This document shows positions 18,315 to 26,521 of a stretch of 64,000 nucleotides of DNA, piece after piece (positions within the stretch are counted from its first letter, which is position 1; each line of letters begins with the position of its first letter). Source of the DNA: an uncultured Flavobacterium sp. (GTDB taxonomy: Bacteria > Bacteroidota > Bacteroidia > Flavobacteriales > Flavobacteriaceae); the NCBI RefSeq assembly GCF_946481155.1, contig NZ_CAMLMK010000005.1:1-64000 (forward strand), read 5' to 3'. The notes beneath the pieces were generated by a model. It worked only from the letters and a program-made list of their open reading frames with translations, ran no database searches and was not told the origin of the DNA. The position numbers and the translations under genes are program-made.

Positions 18315-18322
18315 TATATTTG
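18315..18322 (+). promoter_or_regulatory. Promoter of the outer-membrane protein gene
   Basis: TATATTTG is an exact match to TAnnTTTG, 27 nt before the ATG at 18350. It supports that ATG rather than the upstream in-frame start at 18230. Confidence 0.6.
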
Positions 18323-18349
18323 TCGCATATTGACCTAAAATATAGTAAA

Positions 18350-19132
18350 ATGCCCAGAAAAATTTTATTCATCCTGCTAGTTGCTTTTGGAAGCAGCACT
18401 GCTGTTAAAGCTCAATTTGGTTTTTCCCATGAAGTTGGAGCAATTGCGGGACCTGTAATGTTTATGTCAGATTACGGCGAAAGATACGACTTCAAGACAA
18501 ATACCGGCAATACCGGTTATGGGATAGGTCTTATTCACTATTTGAATTTCTCTTACCGTGCGGAATGTAACTGTTATACTCCTGAAACTTATTTTAATGA
18601 TCACTTTAAATTAAGAACGGAGCTTTCCTACAATAAAACAGAACTTCAGCATTTTGGGCAATGGGTTGATAGCAAGAAGACCTCCGTAATGGCTCAGCAA
18701 TTAAGAGCTATGAGAGGTACTGCATCCAATACTGATATTGGGATGCAGTTGGAATTTTTCCCACTAAGTATCCGTGACTTTACAGCTACCGATGGCGCAT
18801 TTGGTCCATTTGTAAGCTTAGGTGCACATTACACTTATTACAGTCCGGAGGCTTCTTCAACAAGAGGTCGTTTGGATCAGCCGGGTGTGTTGCCAACAAA
18901 ATATATCGGAGGTGTTTCGAATGAGGATGGCAGTACATGGTCTGTTGTAGCCAGTGTAGGTACTCGTTACAAACTTACTGAGCTGTCGGATTTAATGCTT
19001 GACTTACGTTGGCAGTATTATTTCTCCAACTGGGTAGACGGATTAAATCCTGATCCTGCGATCTACAAAGAAAACAAAGCTAACGAATGGTTGGTTTGGT
19101 TGAACGTCGGTTATATCTATTATCTGAATTAG
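18350..19132 (+). CDS. Outer-membrane beta-barrel-like protein (THC0290_0291-type)
   Basis: A 260-residue exported protein. The start at 18350 gives signal peptide MPRKILFILLVAFGSSTAVKA followed by QFGFSHEVGAIAGP. The mature part is rich in alternating aromatic and polar residues and ends in WLVWLNVGYIYYLN, consistent with a small outer-membrane barrel. It resembles a conserved Flavobacteriia family known only by locus-type names; function unknown. The perfect promoter lies within the upstream extension of the longer frame, which argues against the longer start. A bidirectional terminator follows. Confidence 0.78.
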   Translation: MPRKILFILLVAFGSSTAVKAQFGFSHEVGAIAGPVMFMSDYGERYDFKTNTGNTGYGIGLIHYLNFSYRAECNCYTPETYFNDHFKLRTELSYNKTELQHFGQWVDSKKTSVMAQQLRAMRGTASNTDIGMQLEFFPLSIRDFTATDGAFGPFVSLGAHYTYYSPEASSTRGRLDQPGVLPTKYIGGVSNEDGSTWSVVASVGTRYKLTELSDLMLDLRWQYYFSNWVDGLNPDPAIYKENKANEWLVWLNVGYIYYLN

Positions 19133-19153
19133 TAGAAAAACAAATAACAATAT

Positions 19154-19185
19154 AAAAAAACCATCTGTTGCGACAGATGGTTTTT
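19154..19185. terminator. Bidirectional terminator
   Basis: ACCATCTGT and ACAGATGGT pair around TTGCG with A and T runs on both sides, between two convergent genes. Confidence 0.9.
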
Positions 19186-19189
19186 CTTT

Positions 19190-20341
19190 TTATGCTAATG
19201 CCTGTTTCAAGTCTTCGATCAGATCTTCAGCGTCTTCGATTCCTACGCTTAAACGAACTAAATCATCCGTGATTCCGATTTCTTTTCTTTTGTCTTCGGG
19301 TATGGAAGCATGCGTCATTAAAGCCGGATGATTCGCTAAGGATTCAACACCGCCCAAGGATTCCGCTAACGTGAACACCTGTAGTTTTTCAAGGAAGCTT
19401 ATTGCGTCCTGTTTCGCTCCCGACTTAAAGGTAAACGTCACCATTCCGCCAAAACCGCCAATCATCTGCTTTTTGGCAATCTCATGATACGGATGGGAAG
19501 CCAGTCCCGGATAATATACGCGTTCCACTTTCGGATGGTTTAATAAAAATTCTGCTACTTTCACACCGTTTTCGCAATGTCTTTGTACGCGCAGGTGCAA
19601 TGTTTTAATTCCTCTTAAGACCAAGAAAGAATCCTGCGGACCAAGTGTTGCTCCGGTAGCAAATTGCTGAAAATGCAGCTGACTGCCCAATTCTTCATCT
19701 TTGACAATCAAGGCTCCGGCAATCACATCGGAATGTCCGCCCAAATATTTCGTAGCGGAATGCATTACGATATCAGCTCCTAAATCAAGTGGTTTTTGAA
19801 GGTAAGGCGTAGCGAAAGTATTGTCGACAGCAAATAAAATATTGGAATGTTTCTTGGTAATCTCAGCAATTGCGGCAATATCTGCCAATTTCATTAGCGG
19901 ATTAGTTGGCGTTTCTACCCAAACCAGTTTCGTGTTGGTATTGATTAATGACTGGAATTTATCCAGGTCATTCATGTCCACAAAATGGAATTTGATCCCC
20001 GATTCTTTATAAATGCGCGTAAACATTCTGTACGTCCCGCCGTATAAATCGTCCATGGCAATTACCTCATCGCCTGCTTTTAATCCGCGTAAAACGCAAT
20101 CGGTAGCTGCTAATCCGGAGGAAAAAGCCAATCCGCGTGCGCCGTTTTCGATACTCGCTAAGGCATTTTCTAAAGCCGTTCTGGTTGGGTTAGCCGCACG
20201 ACTGTATTCGTAATCAGGATTCAGAGGTTTCCCCGGGCTTGTCTGTACAAATGTTGATGTCTGATACACCGGCGGCATTACTGCTCCCGTACTTGGGTCG
20301 TGATGCTGGCCGCCATGTATGACTTTAGTATTAAATTTCAT
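19190..20341 (-). CDS. Cystathionine gamma-synthase/lyase family PLP enzyme
   Basis: A 383-residue enzyme of the Cys/Met metabolism PLP-dependent family. The PLP lysine lies in MHSATKYLGGHSD (about residue 200); YSRAANPTR (about 46-54) and the substrate motif SLGGVESLANHPALMTH are present. The sequence does not decide between cystathionine gamma-synthase (metB) and cystathionine gamma-lyase; both are often annotated for this Bacteroidota type. Single gene with its own promoter and terminator. Confidence 0.93.
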   Translation of the reverse strand: MKFNTKVIHGGQHHDPSTGAVMPPVYQTSTFVQTSPGKPLNPDYEYSRAANPTRTALENALASIENGARGLAFSSGLAATDCVLRGLKAGDEVIAMDDLYGGTYRMFTRIYKESGIKFHFVDMNDLDKFQSLINTNTKLVWVETPTNPLMKLADIAAIAEITKKHSNILFAVDNTFATPYLQKPLDLGADIVMHSATKYLGGHSDVIAGALIVKDEELGSQLHFQQFATGATLGPQDSFLVLRGIKTLHLRVQRHCENGVKVAEFLLNHPKVERVYYPGLASHPYHEIAKKQMIGGFGGMVTFTFKSGAKQDAISFLEKLQVFTLAESLGGVESLANHPALMTHASIPEDKRKEIGITDDLVRLSVGIEDAEDLIEDLKQALA

Positions 20342-20375
20342 AATCCTATTTTATTTTGAATTTCAAATAATAAAG

Positions 20376-20396
20376 CAAATTTATCGTTTAATTTTG
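20376..20396. promoter_or_regulatory. Divergent promoters for the PLP enzyme and the DUF3298 lipoprotein
   Basis: Leftward TAAATTTG (20376-20383) lies about 35 nt before the PLP-enzyme start, and rightward TAATTTTG (20389-20396) about 32 nt before the lipoprotein start. Both match TAnnTTTG. The two -7 elements are only 5 nt apart, so the promoters must compete for polymerase. Confidence 0.55.
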
Positions 20397-20427
20397 TGAT
20401 AACTGTACATACAAACCAATTTCTGTT

Positions 20428-21168
20428 ATGAGAAAAACCTTTATGTTGCTTCTTCTGTCCGCAGGCCTTTTCGTAAGTTGCCAAAAGGAACCTTTAGCTT
20501 TTGAAACCAAAAAATTCCACAAGGAAATTATTCATCAAAAAGACACTACGGCTATTGAAATTGAAGTTGCCTTAAGCCCGGACAAAACAGCGGTGGCAGA
20601 CAGTATTAATGGCCTTTTCTTAAAAGAAATCGGAACGTTATTTTCTTTCGATTCCACCAAACAGGCCGGGAATTTCAATGAAATATGCACCTTGTTCATT
20701 AAGGAATACCGTACTTTCCTGAAAGACGCGCCGGAATATACCACTCCATGGGACGCTAGCGCAACCGGAAAAATTGCTCACCAATCGGACGACCTGATCA
20801 ACCTGACTGTAGATTTTTATTCCTTCACCGGCGGGGCACATGGTTATGGCGCTTCACATTCTTATTTCATAGACGCCAAAACCGGCAAACAACTGCAAAA
20901 AGAAGCCTTATTTTCCGATTTAAAAGGGTTTACAAAACTTGCGGAACGGGAATTTCGAATTCAGCAGCAAATGCCCGCAAAAGCCAATATCAACGAAACG
21001 GGTTATTGGTTTGAGAACGATCGTTTTCACTTGCCTGAAAATATTTTCTATACCGATAAAGGAATACTGCTGTTGTACAACCAATACGAAATCGCTTCCT
21101 ATGCCGATGGTCCTATTGAACTCCTTATTCCTTACATAGAGGCCGACAAATTCCTGAAAATCAAATAA
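20428..21168 (+). CDS. DUF3298/DUF4163-type lipoprotein (RsiV-like)
   Basis: A 246-residue protein with an N-terminal signal and lipobox (AGLFVSC, Cys19). The body resembles the RsiV/PdaC-type extracytoplasmic domain: a conserved DFYSFTGGAHGYG (about 130) and a terminal LLIPYIEADKFL. In other bacteria related domains serve as an anti-sigma factor or deacetylase accessory, but no sigma factor is adjacent, so the role is open. It converges on the DinB gene and overlaps it by 8 nt. Confidence 0.82.
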   Translation: MRKTFMLLLLSAGLFVSCQKEPLAFETKKFHKEIIHQKDTTAIEIEVALSPDKTAVADSINGLFLKEIGTLFSFDSTKQAGNFNEICTLFIKEYRTFLKDAPEYTTPWDASATGKIAHQSDDLINLTVDFYSFTGGAHGYGASHSYFIDAKTGKQLQKEALFSDLKGFTKLAEREFRIQQQMPAKANINETGYWFENDRFHLPENIFYTDKGILLLYNQYEIASYADGPIELLIPYIEADKFLKIK

Positions 21169-21616
21169 ACTTGCGGATCTGCATCATGATCCCGGTATGT
21201 ACCGCTTCATGGTAATTGTTGAATTCCATGGCAGCTTTGGCATCTTTAATCAGGAAGCCTGACATGGTAGTGAATTCGGAATACTGCTTAAAGATAGCGT
21301 CCCCAAAATCCTTTTCCGCTTTCTCCAGGGTCGTGAAAAGCAGTTTTTTTAATTCGTCCACTTCCTCCTGCGTAACATTGCTCTCGGGTTTAGTGCCTCT
21401 TTTGTATTTCTCGACCATTTCATCGGAAACCACGATTGGCAAACCGGATAATTTATACACTAACATTTGCTGCACCACCACAATATGTGCAATGTTCCAG
21501 ATCAGATTGTTACTGAAGCCTTCCGGGATTTTATTAAGCTGTTCCAAAGAATAATTTTCGAGGAATTTCGCCAGCGCATTTCGGCTGGTATGGTTAATTT
21601 CGAATGTTGATTGCAT
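21161..21616 (-). CDS. DinB-family protein
   Basis: A 151-residue four-helix-bundle protein of the DinB/YfiT type, with IAHIVVVQQML (about 46-56) and NYHEAVHTGIMMQIRKF at the end supplying the usual metal-binding histidines. Members include thiol transferases and damage-induced proteins; the reaction here is unknown. It follows the thioesterase gene on the same strand after 10 nt, suggesting a two-gene operon. Confidence 0.85.
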   Translation of the reverse strand: MQSTFEINHTSRNALAKFLENYSLEQLNKIPEGFSNNLIWNIAHIVVVQQMLVYKLSGLPIVVSDEMVEKYKRGTKPESNVTQEEVDELKKLLFTTLEKAEKDFGDAIFKQYSEFTTMSGFLIKDAKAAMEFNNYHEAVHTGIMMQIRKFI

Positions 21617-21626
21617 AGTTATAGGT

Positions 21627-22064
21627 TTATGAGATGATAAAATCTTCCGATTTGGGAAAGGAGCTCATGACTTGATGAGCAATCTCCGGTGTTGGCTGCG
21701 CTAATTTTCGCAATTTAGTATCCATCCAGGCACCATCGATGGTCAGAATGGCACACATCGCATCGTTTTCGTCTTTTAATTCGTGAATGATGGTCCAACG
21801 GGAAGCATCGGCCTTCATTTTTCCGACTTTCGTACTGATGAATATCTTATCGCCCAAATGGATTTCTTTTCTGAAAACACATTCTTCCCTAAAAATCACG
21901 GGTCCGAAATGTTGCTGCTGCATAATTTTCATGGTCAACCCCTGCTGTTCAAGAATCTCTATACGGTGCTGGGCGCCAAAATCATAATACGCACTGTGCC
22001 GCATGTGAAAATTTGGGTCTAAATCCGACCAGCGAATCGAAATTTCTTTAGTAAAAACGCTCAT
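21627..22064 (-). CDS. Acyl-CoA thioesterase (4-hydroxybenzoyl-CoA thioesterase fold)
   Basis: A 145-residue hot-dog-fold protein. The N-terminal WSDLDPNFHMRHSAYYDF is the family's active-site helix region, in which Asp16 fits the usual catalytic position. Length is typical. The substrate is not determinable. Probably co-transcribed with the DinB-family gene just downstream. Confidence 0.88.
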   Translation of the reverse strand: MSVFTKEISIRWSDLDPNFHMRHSAYYDFGAQHRIEILEQQGLTMKIMQQQHFGPVIFREECVFRKEIHLGDKIFISTKVGKMKADASRWTIIHELKDENDAMCAILTIDGAWMDTKLRKLAQPTPEIAHQVMSSFPKSEDFIIS

Positions 22065-22152
22065 CTTCTTAAAAGTTTACTCAAAAATAAAGAGAATAAT
22101 CCGCTTGTGCGCTTTAGTAGCATTTAAATTAAATCTATTTTAACGAAAAGCC

Positions 22153-22160
22153 TACTTTTG
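22153..22160 (+). promoter_or_regulatory. Promoter of the ArsC-family gene
   Basis: TACTTTTG matches TAnnTTTG 25 nt before the ATG at 22186. Confidence 0.55.
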
Positions 22161-22185
22161 CAAATCAAATCTCAAAAAGAGTATT

Positions 22186-22539
22186 ATGACGAATAAAATA
22201 TATTATCTCGCTTCGTGCGATACCTGCCGGAAAATCATCAAATCCTTACCCAATACCAACCGATTAGTGTTTCAGGACATTCGTCAGGATCCTATTACAC
22301 CGGAACAATTGGAGGAAATGTACCAATTATCAGGAAGTTATGAGGCGCTTTTCAGCAAAAAGGCACAACTTTATAAATCGATGGATCTGAAAAACAAGAA
22401 CCTCACCGAAGCCGATTTCAAAAAGTATATTTTAGAACACTATACGTTTTTAAGCCGTCCGGTTTTCATCATCGACGGAAAGATCTATATCGGCAACAGC
22501 CAAAAAAACATCATTGAAGTAACCAAAGCATTGAGTTAA
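22186..22539 (+). CDS. ArsC/Spx-family thioredoxin-fold protein
   Basis: A 117-residue protein with a CxxC pair at Cys11 and Cys14 (YLASCDTCRKII) and the conserved SRPVFIIDGKIYIGNS near the C-terminus. This places it in the ArsC/Spx/YffB family. A true arsenate reductase role is uncertain because no arsenic genes are nearby and the family includes several non-arsenical proteins. The EamA transporter starts one base after its stop codon, so they are co-expressed. Confidence 0.87.
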   Translation: MTNKIYYLASCDTCRKIIKSLPNTNRLVFQDIRQDPITPEQLEEMYQLSGSYEALFSKKAQLYKSMDLKNKNLTEADFKKYILEHYTFLSRPVFIIDGKIYIGNSQKNIIEVTKALS

Positions 22540-22540
22540 A

Positions 22541-23461
22541 ATGTCTAAAAGAGCCTATGCTTTACTGGCAGCCTGGACAGTGGCTTTGATTTACGGAGTA
22601 ACGTTTACCATTGCCAAAGACGTCATGCCGAAATACATTGATGCTTTCGGATTTATTTTCCTTCGCGTAGGCGGTACTGCCCTGCTGTTCTGGCTTGTCG
22701 CATTATTTGTGAAAACGGAAAAAATCGACCGCAAGGATTTCCCGAGAATTCTCGCTGCGGCTTTCTTTGGCGTGGCTTTTAACATGCTGACATTCTTTAA
22801 AGGATTGAGCTATACTTCCCCCATTATGGGCGCGGTTCTTATGGTTTCCACACCTATGATTGTACTGGTCTTATCCGCTTTTATCATGAAAGAAAGAATG
22901 AAAAAGAAGAAAGTCCTCGGTATTCTTTTAGGCCTGGCCGGAACAGTAACGCTTATTTTATATGGAAAATCGACTATAAATGCGCCAAATGCTACTTTAG
23001 GAAATTTATTGGTTTTCGTCAATGCGGTTTCTTATGGTTTTTACCTCATCATCGTGAAAAAGCTGATGGACAAATACAACGCTTTTTCGTTTGTGAAGTG
23101 GATTTACCTTTTCGGGTTCCTCATGGTAATTCCGTTTGGATGGAATGAGTTCATTGCTGCGGATTGGGCCTCATTTCCGGTTGATATCATCTGGAAAATA
23201 GCCTTCGTGGTAGTCGCTTCCACCTTCTTTACGTACCTTTTGAACTTACTTTCCATGAAAGAGCTGAAGCCAACTACAGTCGCCGTTTTCATTTACCTGC
23301 AACCGCTTTTCGCCTCCATTTTTGCAATCGGATTGGGAAAAGACGAATTGAGTTGGGTTAAAATTGGTTCCGCGGTACTTATCTTCACGGGAGTTTATCT
23401 GGTAATCCATAAGAAAGCAGTCAGCAATCAGCAGACAGCAAAAAGTCGTCTCAATTCATAA
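22541..23461 (+). CDS. EamA/DMT-superfamily transporter
   Basis: A 306-residue inner-membrane protein with ten hydrophobic segments in two EamA repeats (start AAWTVALIYGVTFTIAK; second repeat LLVFVNAVSYGFYLIIVKKLM). The substrate is unknown; relatives export metabolites or amino acids. Its C-terminal tail, AVSNQQTAKSRLNS, is encoded by four GCAnnnA heptads of the adjacent repeat element, so the last ~14 residues are probably not functionally conserved. Confidence 0.92.
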   Translation: MSKRAYALLAAWTVALIYGVTFTIAKDVMPKYIDAFGFIFLRVGGTALLFWLVALFVKTEKIDRKDFPRILAAAFFGVAFNMLTFFKGLSYTSPIMGAVLMVSTPMIVLVLSAFIMKERMKKKKVLGILLGLAGTVTLILYGKSTINAPNATLGNLLVFVNAVSYGFYLIIVKKLMDKYNAFSFVKWIYLFGFLMVIPFGWNEFIAADWASFPVDIIWKIAFVVVASTFFTYLLNLLSMKELKPTTVAVFIYLQPLFASIFAIGLGKDELSWVKIGSAVLIFTGVYLVIHKKAVSNQQTAKSRLNS

Positions 23462-23506
23462 AAAAGCCGCACTGCAACCGGAAACCTGCTATCTGAACAC
23501 TTTTTC
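23417..23506. repeat. Inverted heptad-repeat element (EamA-yicC junction)
   Basis: Left arm: GCAGTCA, GCAATCA, GCAGACA, GCAAAAA (23417-23444). Right arm: CTGCAAC, CGGAAAC, CTGCTAT, CTGAACA, CTTTTTC (23472-23506). The period is exactly 7 in both arms. The left arm read on the other strand is also CTGnnnn, so the arms are inverted and could fold back. The left arm is inside the transporter's C-terminal codons and the right arm ends at the yicC promoter. Confidence 0.7.
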
Positions 23507-23507
23507 A

Positions 23508-23515
23508 TATCTTTG
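23508..23515 (+). promoter_or_regulatory. Promoter of yicC
   Basis: TATCTTTG matches TAnnTTTG 18 nt before the yicC start and follows directly on the heptad array. Confidence 0.5.
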
Positions 23516-23533
23516 AAGTCTATTTAAAAAAGT

Positions 23534-24394
23534 ATGATACAATCGATGACCGGATTTGGGAAGGCGACCTTGCAGTTGGCTACCAAAAAAATTACAGTAG
23601 AAGTAAAATCGTTGAACAGTAAAGGCCTGGATTTGAATGTCCGCATGCCTTCAGTGTACCGCGAAATGGAATTGGGGCTGCGCAATCAGATTTCCCAGAG
23701 CCTGGAACGCGGAAAAGTTGATTTTTCGCTGTATATTGAGGTGACCGGCGAAGAAACCTCTACCAAAGTCAATGCCCCGATTGTAAAAGCCTACATCGCG
23801 CAAATGCGTGACATTCTACCCGAAGCCGACGCCACCGAATTGATGAAAATGGCCGTCCGTATGCCCGATGCCTTAAAAACGGAACGTGACGAGATCGATG
23901 AAAACGAATGGAAAACCATTCTCGGCGTAATTAAAGAAGCGTTGAGCAACATCAATGATTTCAGAGCTGACGAAGGAAAATCACTGGAAAAAGAATTTCA
24001 GCTGCGTATAGCCAATATCCGATTATACATGGAACAGGCGCTTGCCCTGGATCCAGAGCGTATCCAGAACATAAAAAACAAACTGCAGACTGCCATTGAT
24101 GAACTGAAGGTGAATGTTGACGAAAACCGTTTCGAGCAGGAATTGATTTACTATCTGGAAAAACTGGATATTACTGAAGAGAAAGTACGTCTGACCAACC
24201 ATTTGGATTATTTCATCGAAACCCTGAAAGGAAGTGAAGCTAATGGTAGAAAGTTAGGATTCATCACTCAGGAAATGGGACGTGAAATCAATACGATGGG
24301 CTCCAAATCCAACCATGCAGGAATGCAGAAACTGGTAGTTCAGATGAAAGACGAATTGGAAAAAATTAAAGAGCAGGTATTGAATGTATTGTAA
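23534..24394 (+). CDS. YicC/YloC-family endoribonuclease
   Basis: A 286-residue protein with the family's N-terminal MIQSMTGFGKA and the highly conserved C-terminal segment TLKGSEANGRKLGFITQEM followed by REINTMGSKSNHAG. E. coli YicC and B. subtilis YloC are RNases. Placement directly before gmk is conserved in many phyla; here a hypothetical gene is inserted between them and overlaps this gene by 11 nt. Confidence 0.95.
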   Translation: MIQSMTGFGKATLQLATKKITVEVKSLNSKGLDLNVRMPSVYREMELGLRNQISQSLERGKVDFSLYIEVTGEETSTKVNAPIVKAYIAQMRDILPEADATELMKMAVRMPDALKTERDEIDENEWKTILGVIKEALSNINDFRADEGKSLEKEFQLRIANIRLYMEQALALDPERIQNIKNKLQTAIDELKVNVDENRFEQELIYYLEKLDITEEKVRLTNHLDYFIETLKGSEANGRKLGFITQEMGREINTMGSKSNHAGMQKLVVQMKDELEKIKEQVLNVL

Positions 24395-25280
24395 AGTGTT
24401 TAGAATACTGATTTTAGTATGCCTTATTTCTTTTAAGGTTAACTCGCAAGAGTATAAAATGAGCATTGAGCAAATTAAGACCAATGAAAAAATTTTATAC
24501 GGTTCCATTGCGGATAAATATGATATAACCCTTTATTTAAAAGTAATCACTTATTCCGAAGACCATTTATCTGCATACTCCGTGAAAGGCTGGTATTATT
24601 ACAATTCCGTTAAAAAAAATATTCCATTAGTGGGCATAAGCAATCCGATGGGAGGCTTAACCCTTTATTCTTTAAAAAACAAAGCACTCGAAGATAAGCT
24701 AGCCGCATTTGACCTGCCGGGTAACACTGTATGGGAAAAAATGGATTATGCGGAATCCATAGCGGAATATGAGGAGAAATTCACGATAACAGGTGTTGAA
24801 ACTGAAAATAAATGGAAAAATAAAGCTAAAGAATTAAGCCTTAAAATCTATAATTTTGACACCGAAAGCAGTATTGATAATGAATTAAAATTCCTGAAAT
24901 TGGATAAAGATCATGTAATCAATCTGAATGATTTTGATCTCAATTATTCCGATCTGAAGATTGTTACTTCCGTTAAAACCAAATCGGAAACCAGAATTCT
25001 TTTAGAATACGAGTATCAGGGAAATGCCAATGTACAGGGAAGATGCGGAGCAGCGACGGACACTGGGTATATCATTTTAAGTTTTAATTCAAAAAACGAA
25101 CTGAATTTTATTGAAGAATTAGAACTTGATAATTGCATGAATTCAGTCTACTCAGAGCCAATAAAAACAAACAACAAAGATCTGTGGCAATTCAAAATAA
25201 TTACTTCAGGCGGAGATAAGGAAGTTGAAAGAAAAGTAACGGTCGATACTAAAGCTATTGCTTTCAGGAACGAAAAATAA
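24384..25280 (+). CDS. Exported protein of unknown function inserted between yicC and gmk
   Basis: A 298-residue protein with a likely signal peptide (MYCKVFRILILVCLISFKVNSQ). The rest is lysine- and asparagine-rich, with no recognised domain; RCGAATDTGYIILSF and LELDNCMNS contain two cysteines that might pair after export. By eye its codons are more AT-rich than its neighbours. It starts inside the last codons of yicC and separates the usually adjacent yicC and gmk, suggesting a lineage-specific insertion carried within the operon. Function unknown. Confidence 0.75.
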   Translation: MYCKVFRILILVCLISFKVNSQEYKMSIEQIKTNEKILYGSIADKYDITLYLKVITYSEDHLSAYSVKGWYYYNSVKKNIPLVGISNPMGGLTLYSLKNKALEDKLAAFDLPGNTVWEKMDYAESIAEYEEKFTITGVETENKWKNKAKELSLKIYNFDTESSIDNELKFLKLDKDHVINLNDFDLNYSDLKIVTSVKTKSETRILLEYEYQGNANVQGRCGAATDTGYIILSFNSKNELNFIEELELDNCMNSVYSEPIKTNNKDLWQFKIITSGGDKEVERKVTVDTKAIAFRNEK

Positions 25281-25294
25281 CACACAACACAACA

Positions 25295-25906
25295 ATGAGC
25301 AACGGAAAATTAATCGTATTCTCTGCCCCTTCGGGATCGGGAAAAACAACTATAGTAAGGCATTTATTAGGTTTGAAAGATCTGAACCTGGAGTTCTCGA
25401 TTTCTGCAGCTACACGTGAGCCAAGAGGCGAGGAAATCAGCGGAAAAGATTACTATTTCATGTCCATCCATGATTTCAAGCAGCACATCAAAAATGAAGA
25501 TTTCGTAGAATGGGAAGAAGTCTACCGCGATAATTTCTACGGCACCCTGAAAAGTGAAGTGGAACGCATCTGGGCTTTGGGTAAAAACGTAATTTTCGAC
25601 ATTGATGTTGCCGGCGGATTGCGAATCAAATCGAAATTCCCCAACGAAACCTTAGCGGTTTTTGTAAAACCCCCAAGCGTTGATGAATTGAAACGCCGAC
25701 TCAAAGAACGCTCGACAGAAAGCGAAGACAAGATCAACATGCGTATTGCAAAAGCCCATGTGGAACTGGCGACAGCACCTCAGTTTGACACCATCATCAA
25801 GAATTATGATCTGGATGTGGCTAAAGAAGAAGCTTATCAGCTGGTAAAGAATTTTGTTAGTAGTCCGGAATTGGGCGTTAGTGATTTTCTAATCCCTAAT
25901 TCCTAA
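25295..25906 (+). CDS. gmk: Guanylate kinase
   Basis: The enzyme phosphorylates GMP to GDP. The 203-residue protein has the P-loop APSGSGKTT near residues 10-18, the GMP-binding segment SAATREPRGEEISGKDYYF, and DIDVAGGLRIKSKFP. Length is normal. Its last codons, LIPNS and the stop, fall in three 7-nt units (CTAATCC, CTAATTC, CTAACGA) that run straight into the nadD ATG. Confidence 0.97.
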   Translation: MSNGKLIVFSAPSGSGKTTIVRHLLGLKDLNLEFSISAATREPRGEEISGKDYYFMSIHDFKQHIKNEDFVEWEEVYRDNFYGTLKSEVERIWALGKNVIFDIDVAGGLRIKSKFPNETLAVFVKPPSVDELKRRLKERSTESEDKINMRIAKAHVELATAPQFDTIIKNYDLDVAKEEAYQLVKNFVSSPELGVSDFLIPNS

Positions 25907-25909
25907 CGA
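25889..25909. repeat. Three-unit heptad array at the gmk-nadD junction
   Basis: CTAATCC, CTAATTC and CTAACGA are consecutive 7-nt units ending at the nadD ATG. They encode the end of Gmk and its stop codon. An inverted CGTTAG lies at 25876-25881, facing CTAACG. Confidence 0.5.
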
Positions 25910-26491
25910 ATGAAAATCGGGCTTTTTTTCGGAACGTTCAATCCCATTCATATCGGGCACGTGATTATCGCCAATCATATGGCGGAGCATTCCGGTTTGG
26001 ATCAGATATGGATGGTCGTTACGCCTCATAATCCTCACAAGCAGAAGCAATCGCTGCTGGATGATTATCACCGACTTCATATGGTGCATCTGGCTACCGA
26101 AGATTATCCGAAAATCAAGCCTTCCGACATCGAATTCAAATTAGCACAGCCAAATTATACCGTCAATACCTTAGCACATTTACAGGAAAAATTTCCGCAA
26201 AATACCTTTTCGCTTATTATGGGGGAAGACAACCTGAACTCGCTTCATAAATGGAAGAATTATGAAGTAATCCTTCAGAATCATAATATTTATGTCTATC
26301 CCAGAGCGGCTTCAGGAGAAATGGATACGCAATTCAGCAATCATCCGAAAATCCATCGCATAGGCGCACCGATTGTAGAACTTTCATCGACTTTCATCCG
26401 TGAAGGCATTAAAACGGGAAAAAACATCCGTCCGATGCTGCCGCATAAAGTCTGGGAATACATTGACCATAATCTGTTTTATAAAAAATAA
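25910..26491 (+). CDS. nadD: Nicotinate-nucleotide adenylyltransferase
   Basis: NadD adenylylates nicotinate mononucleotide to deamido-NAD in NAD synthesis. The 193-residue protein has the nucleotidyltransferase motif GTFNPIHIGH at residues 8-17 and the C-terminal LSSTFIREGI motif. It ends four bases from gmk and converges on the NAMPT operon, with a shared terminator between. This places a second NAD-making gene directly beside the salvage locus, though on the opposite strand and in a housekeeping operon. Confidence 0.97.
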   Translation: MKIGLFFGTFNPIHIGHVIIANHMAEHSGLDQIWMVVTPHNPHKQKQSLLDDYHRLHMVHLATEDYPKIKPSDIEFKLAQPNYTVNTLAHLQEKFPQNTFSLIMGEDNLNSLHKWKNYEVILQNHNIYVYPRAASGEMDTQFSNHPKIHRIGAPIVELSSTFIREGIKTGKNIRPMLPHKVWEYIDHNLFYKK

Positions 26492-26516
26492 AAGCCTAAT
26501 CGCAGTGATTAGGCTT
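26492..26516. terminator. Bidirectional terminator between nadD and the NAMPT operon
   Basis: AAGCCTAATC and GATTAGGCTT form a 10-bp stem with A and T runs outside. It directly follows both stop codons. Confidence 0.9.
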
Positions 26517-26521
26517 TTTTA

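Noticed and set aside
18230..18349. Long N-terminal extension of the outer-membrane protein gene.
   Set aside because: It contains the TATATTTG promoter and lacks a signal peptide; the signal peptide starts at 18350.
22186..22539. Arsenic resistance gene arsC.
   Set aside because: No ars genes are adjacent and the CxxC form fits the wider ArsC/Spx family, so only the family is assigned.
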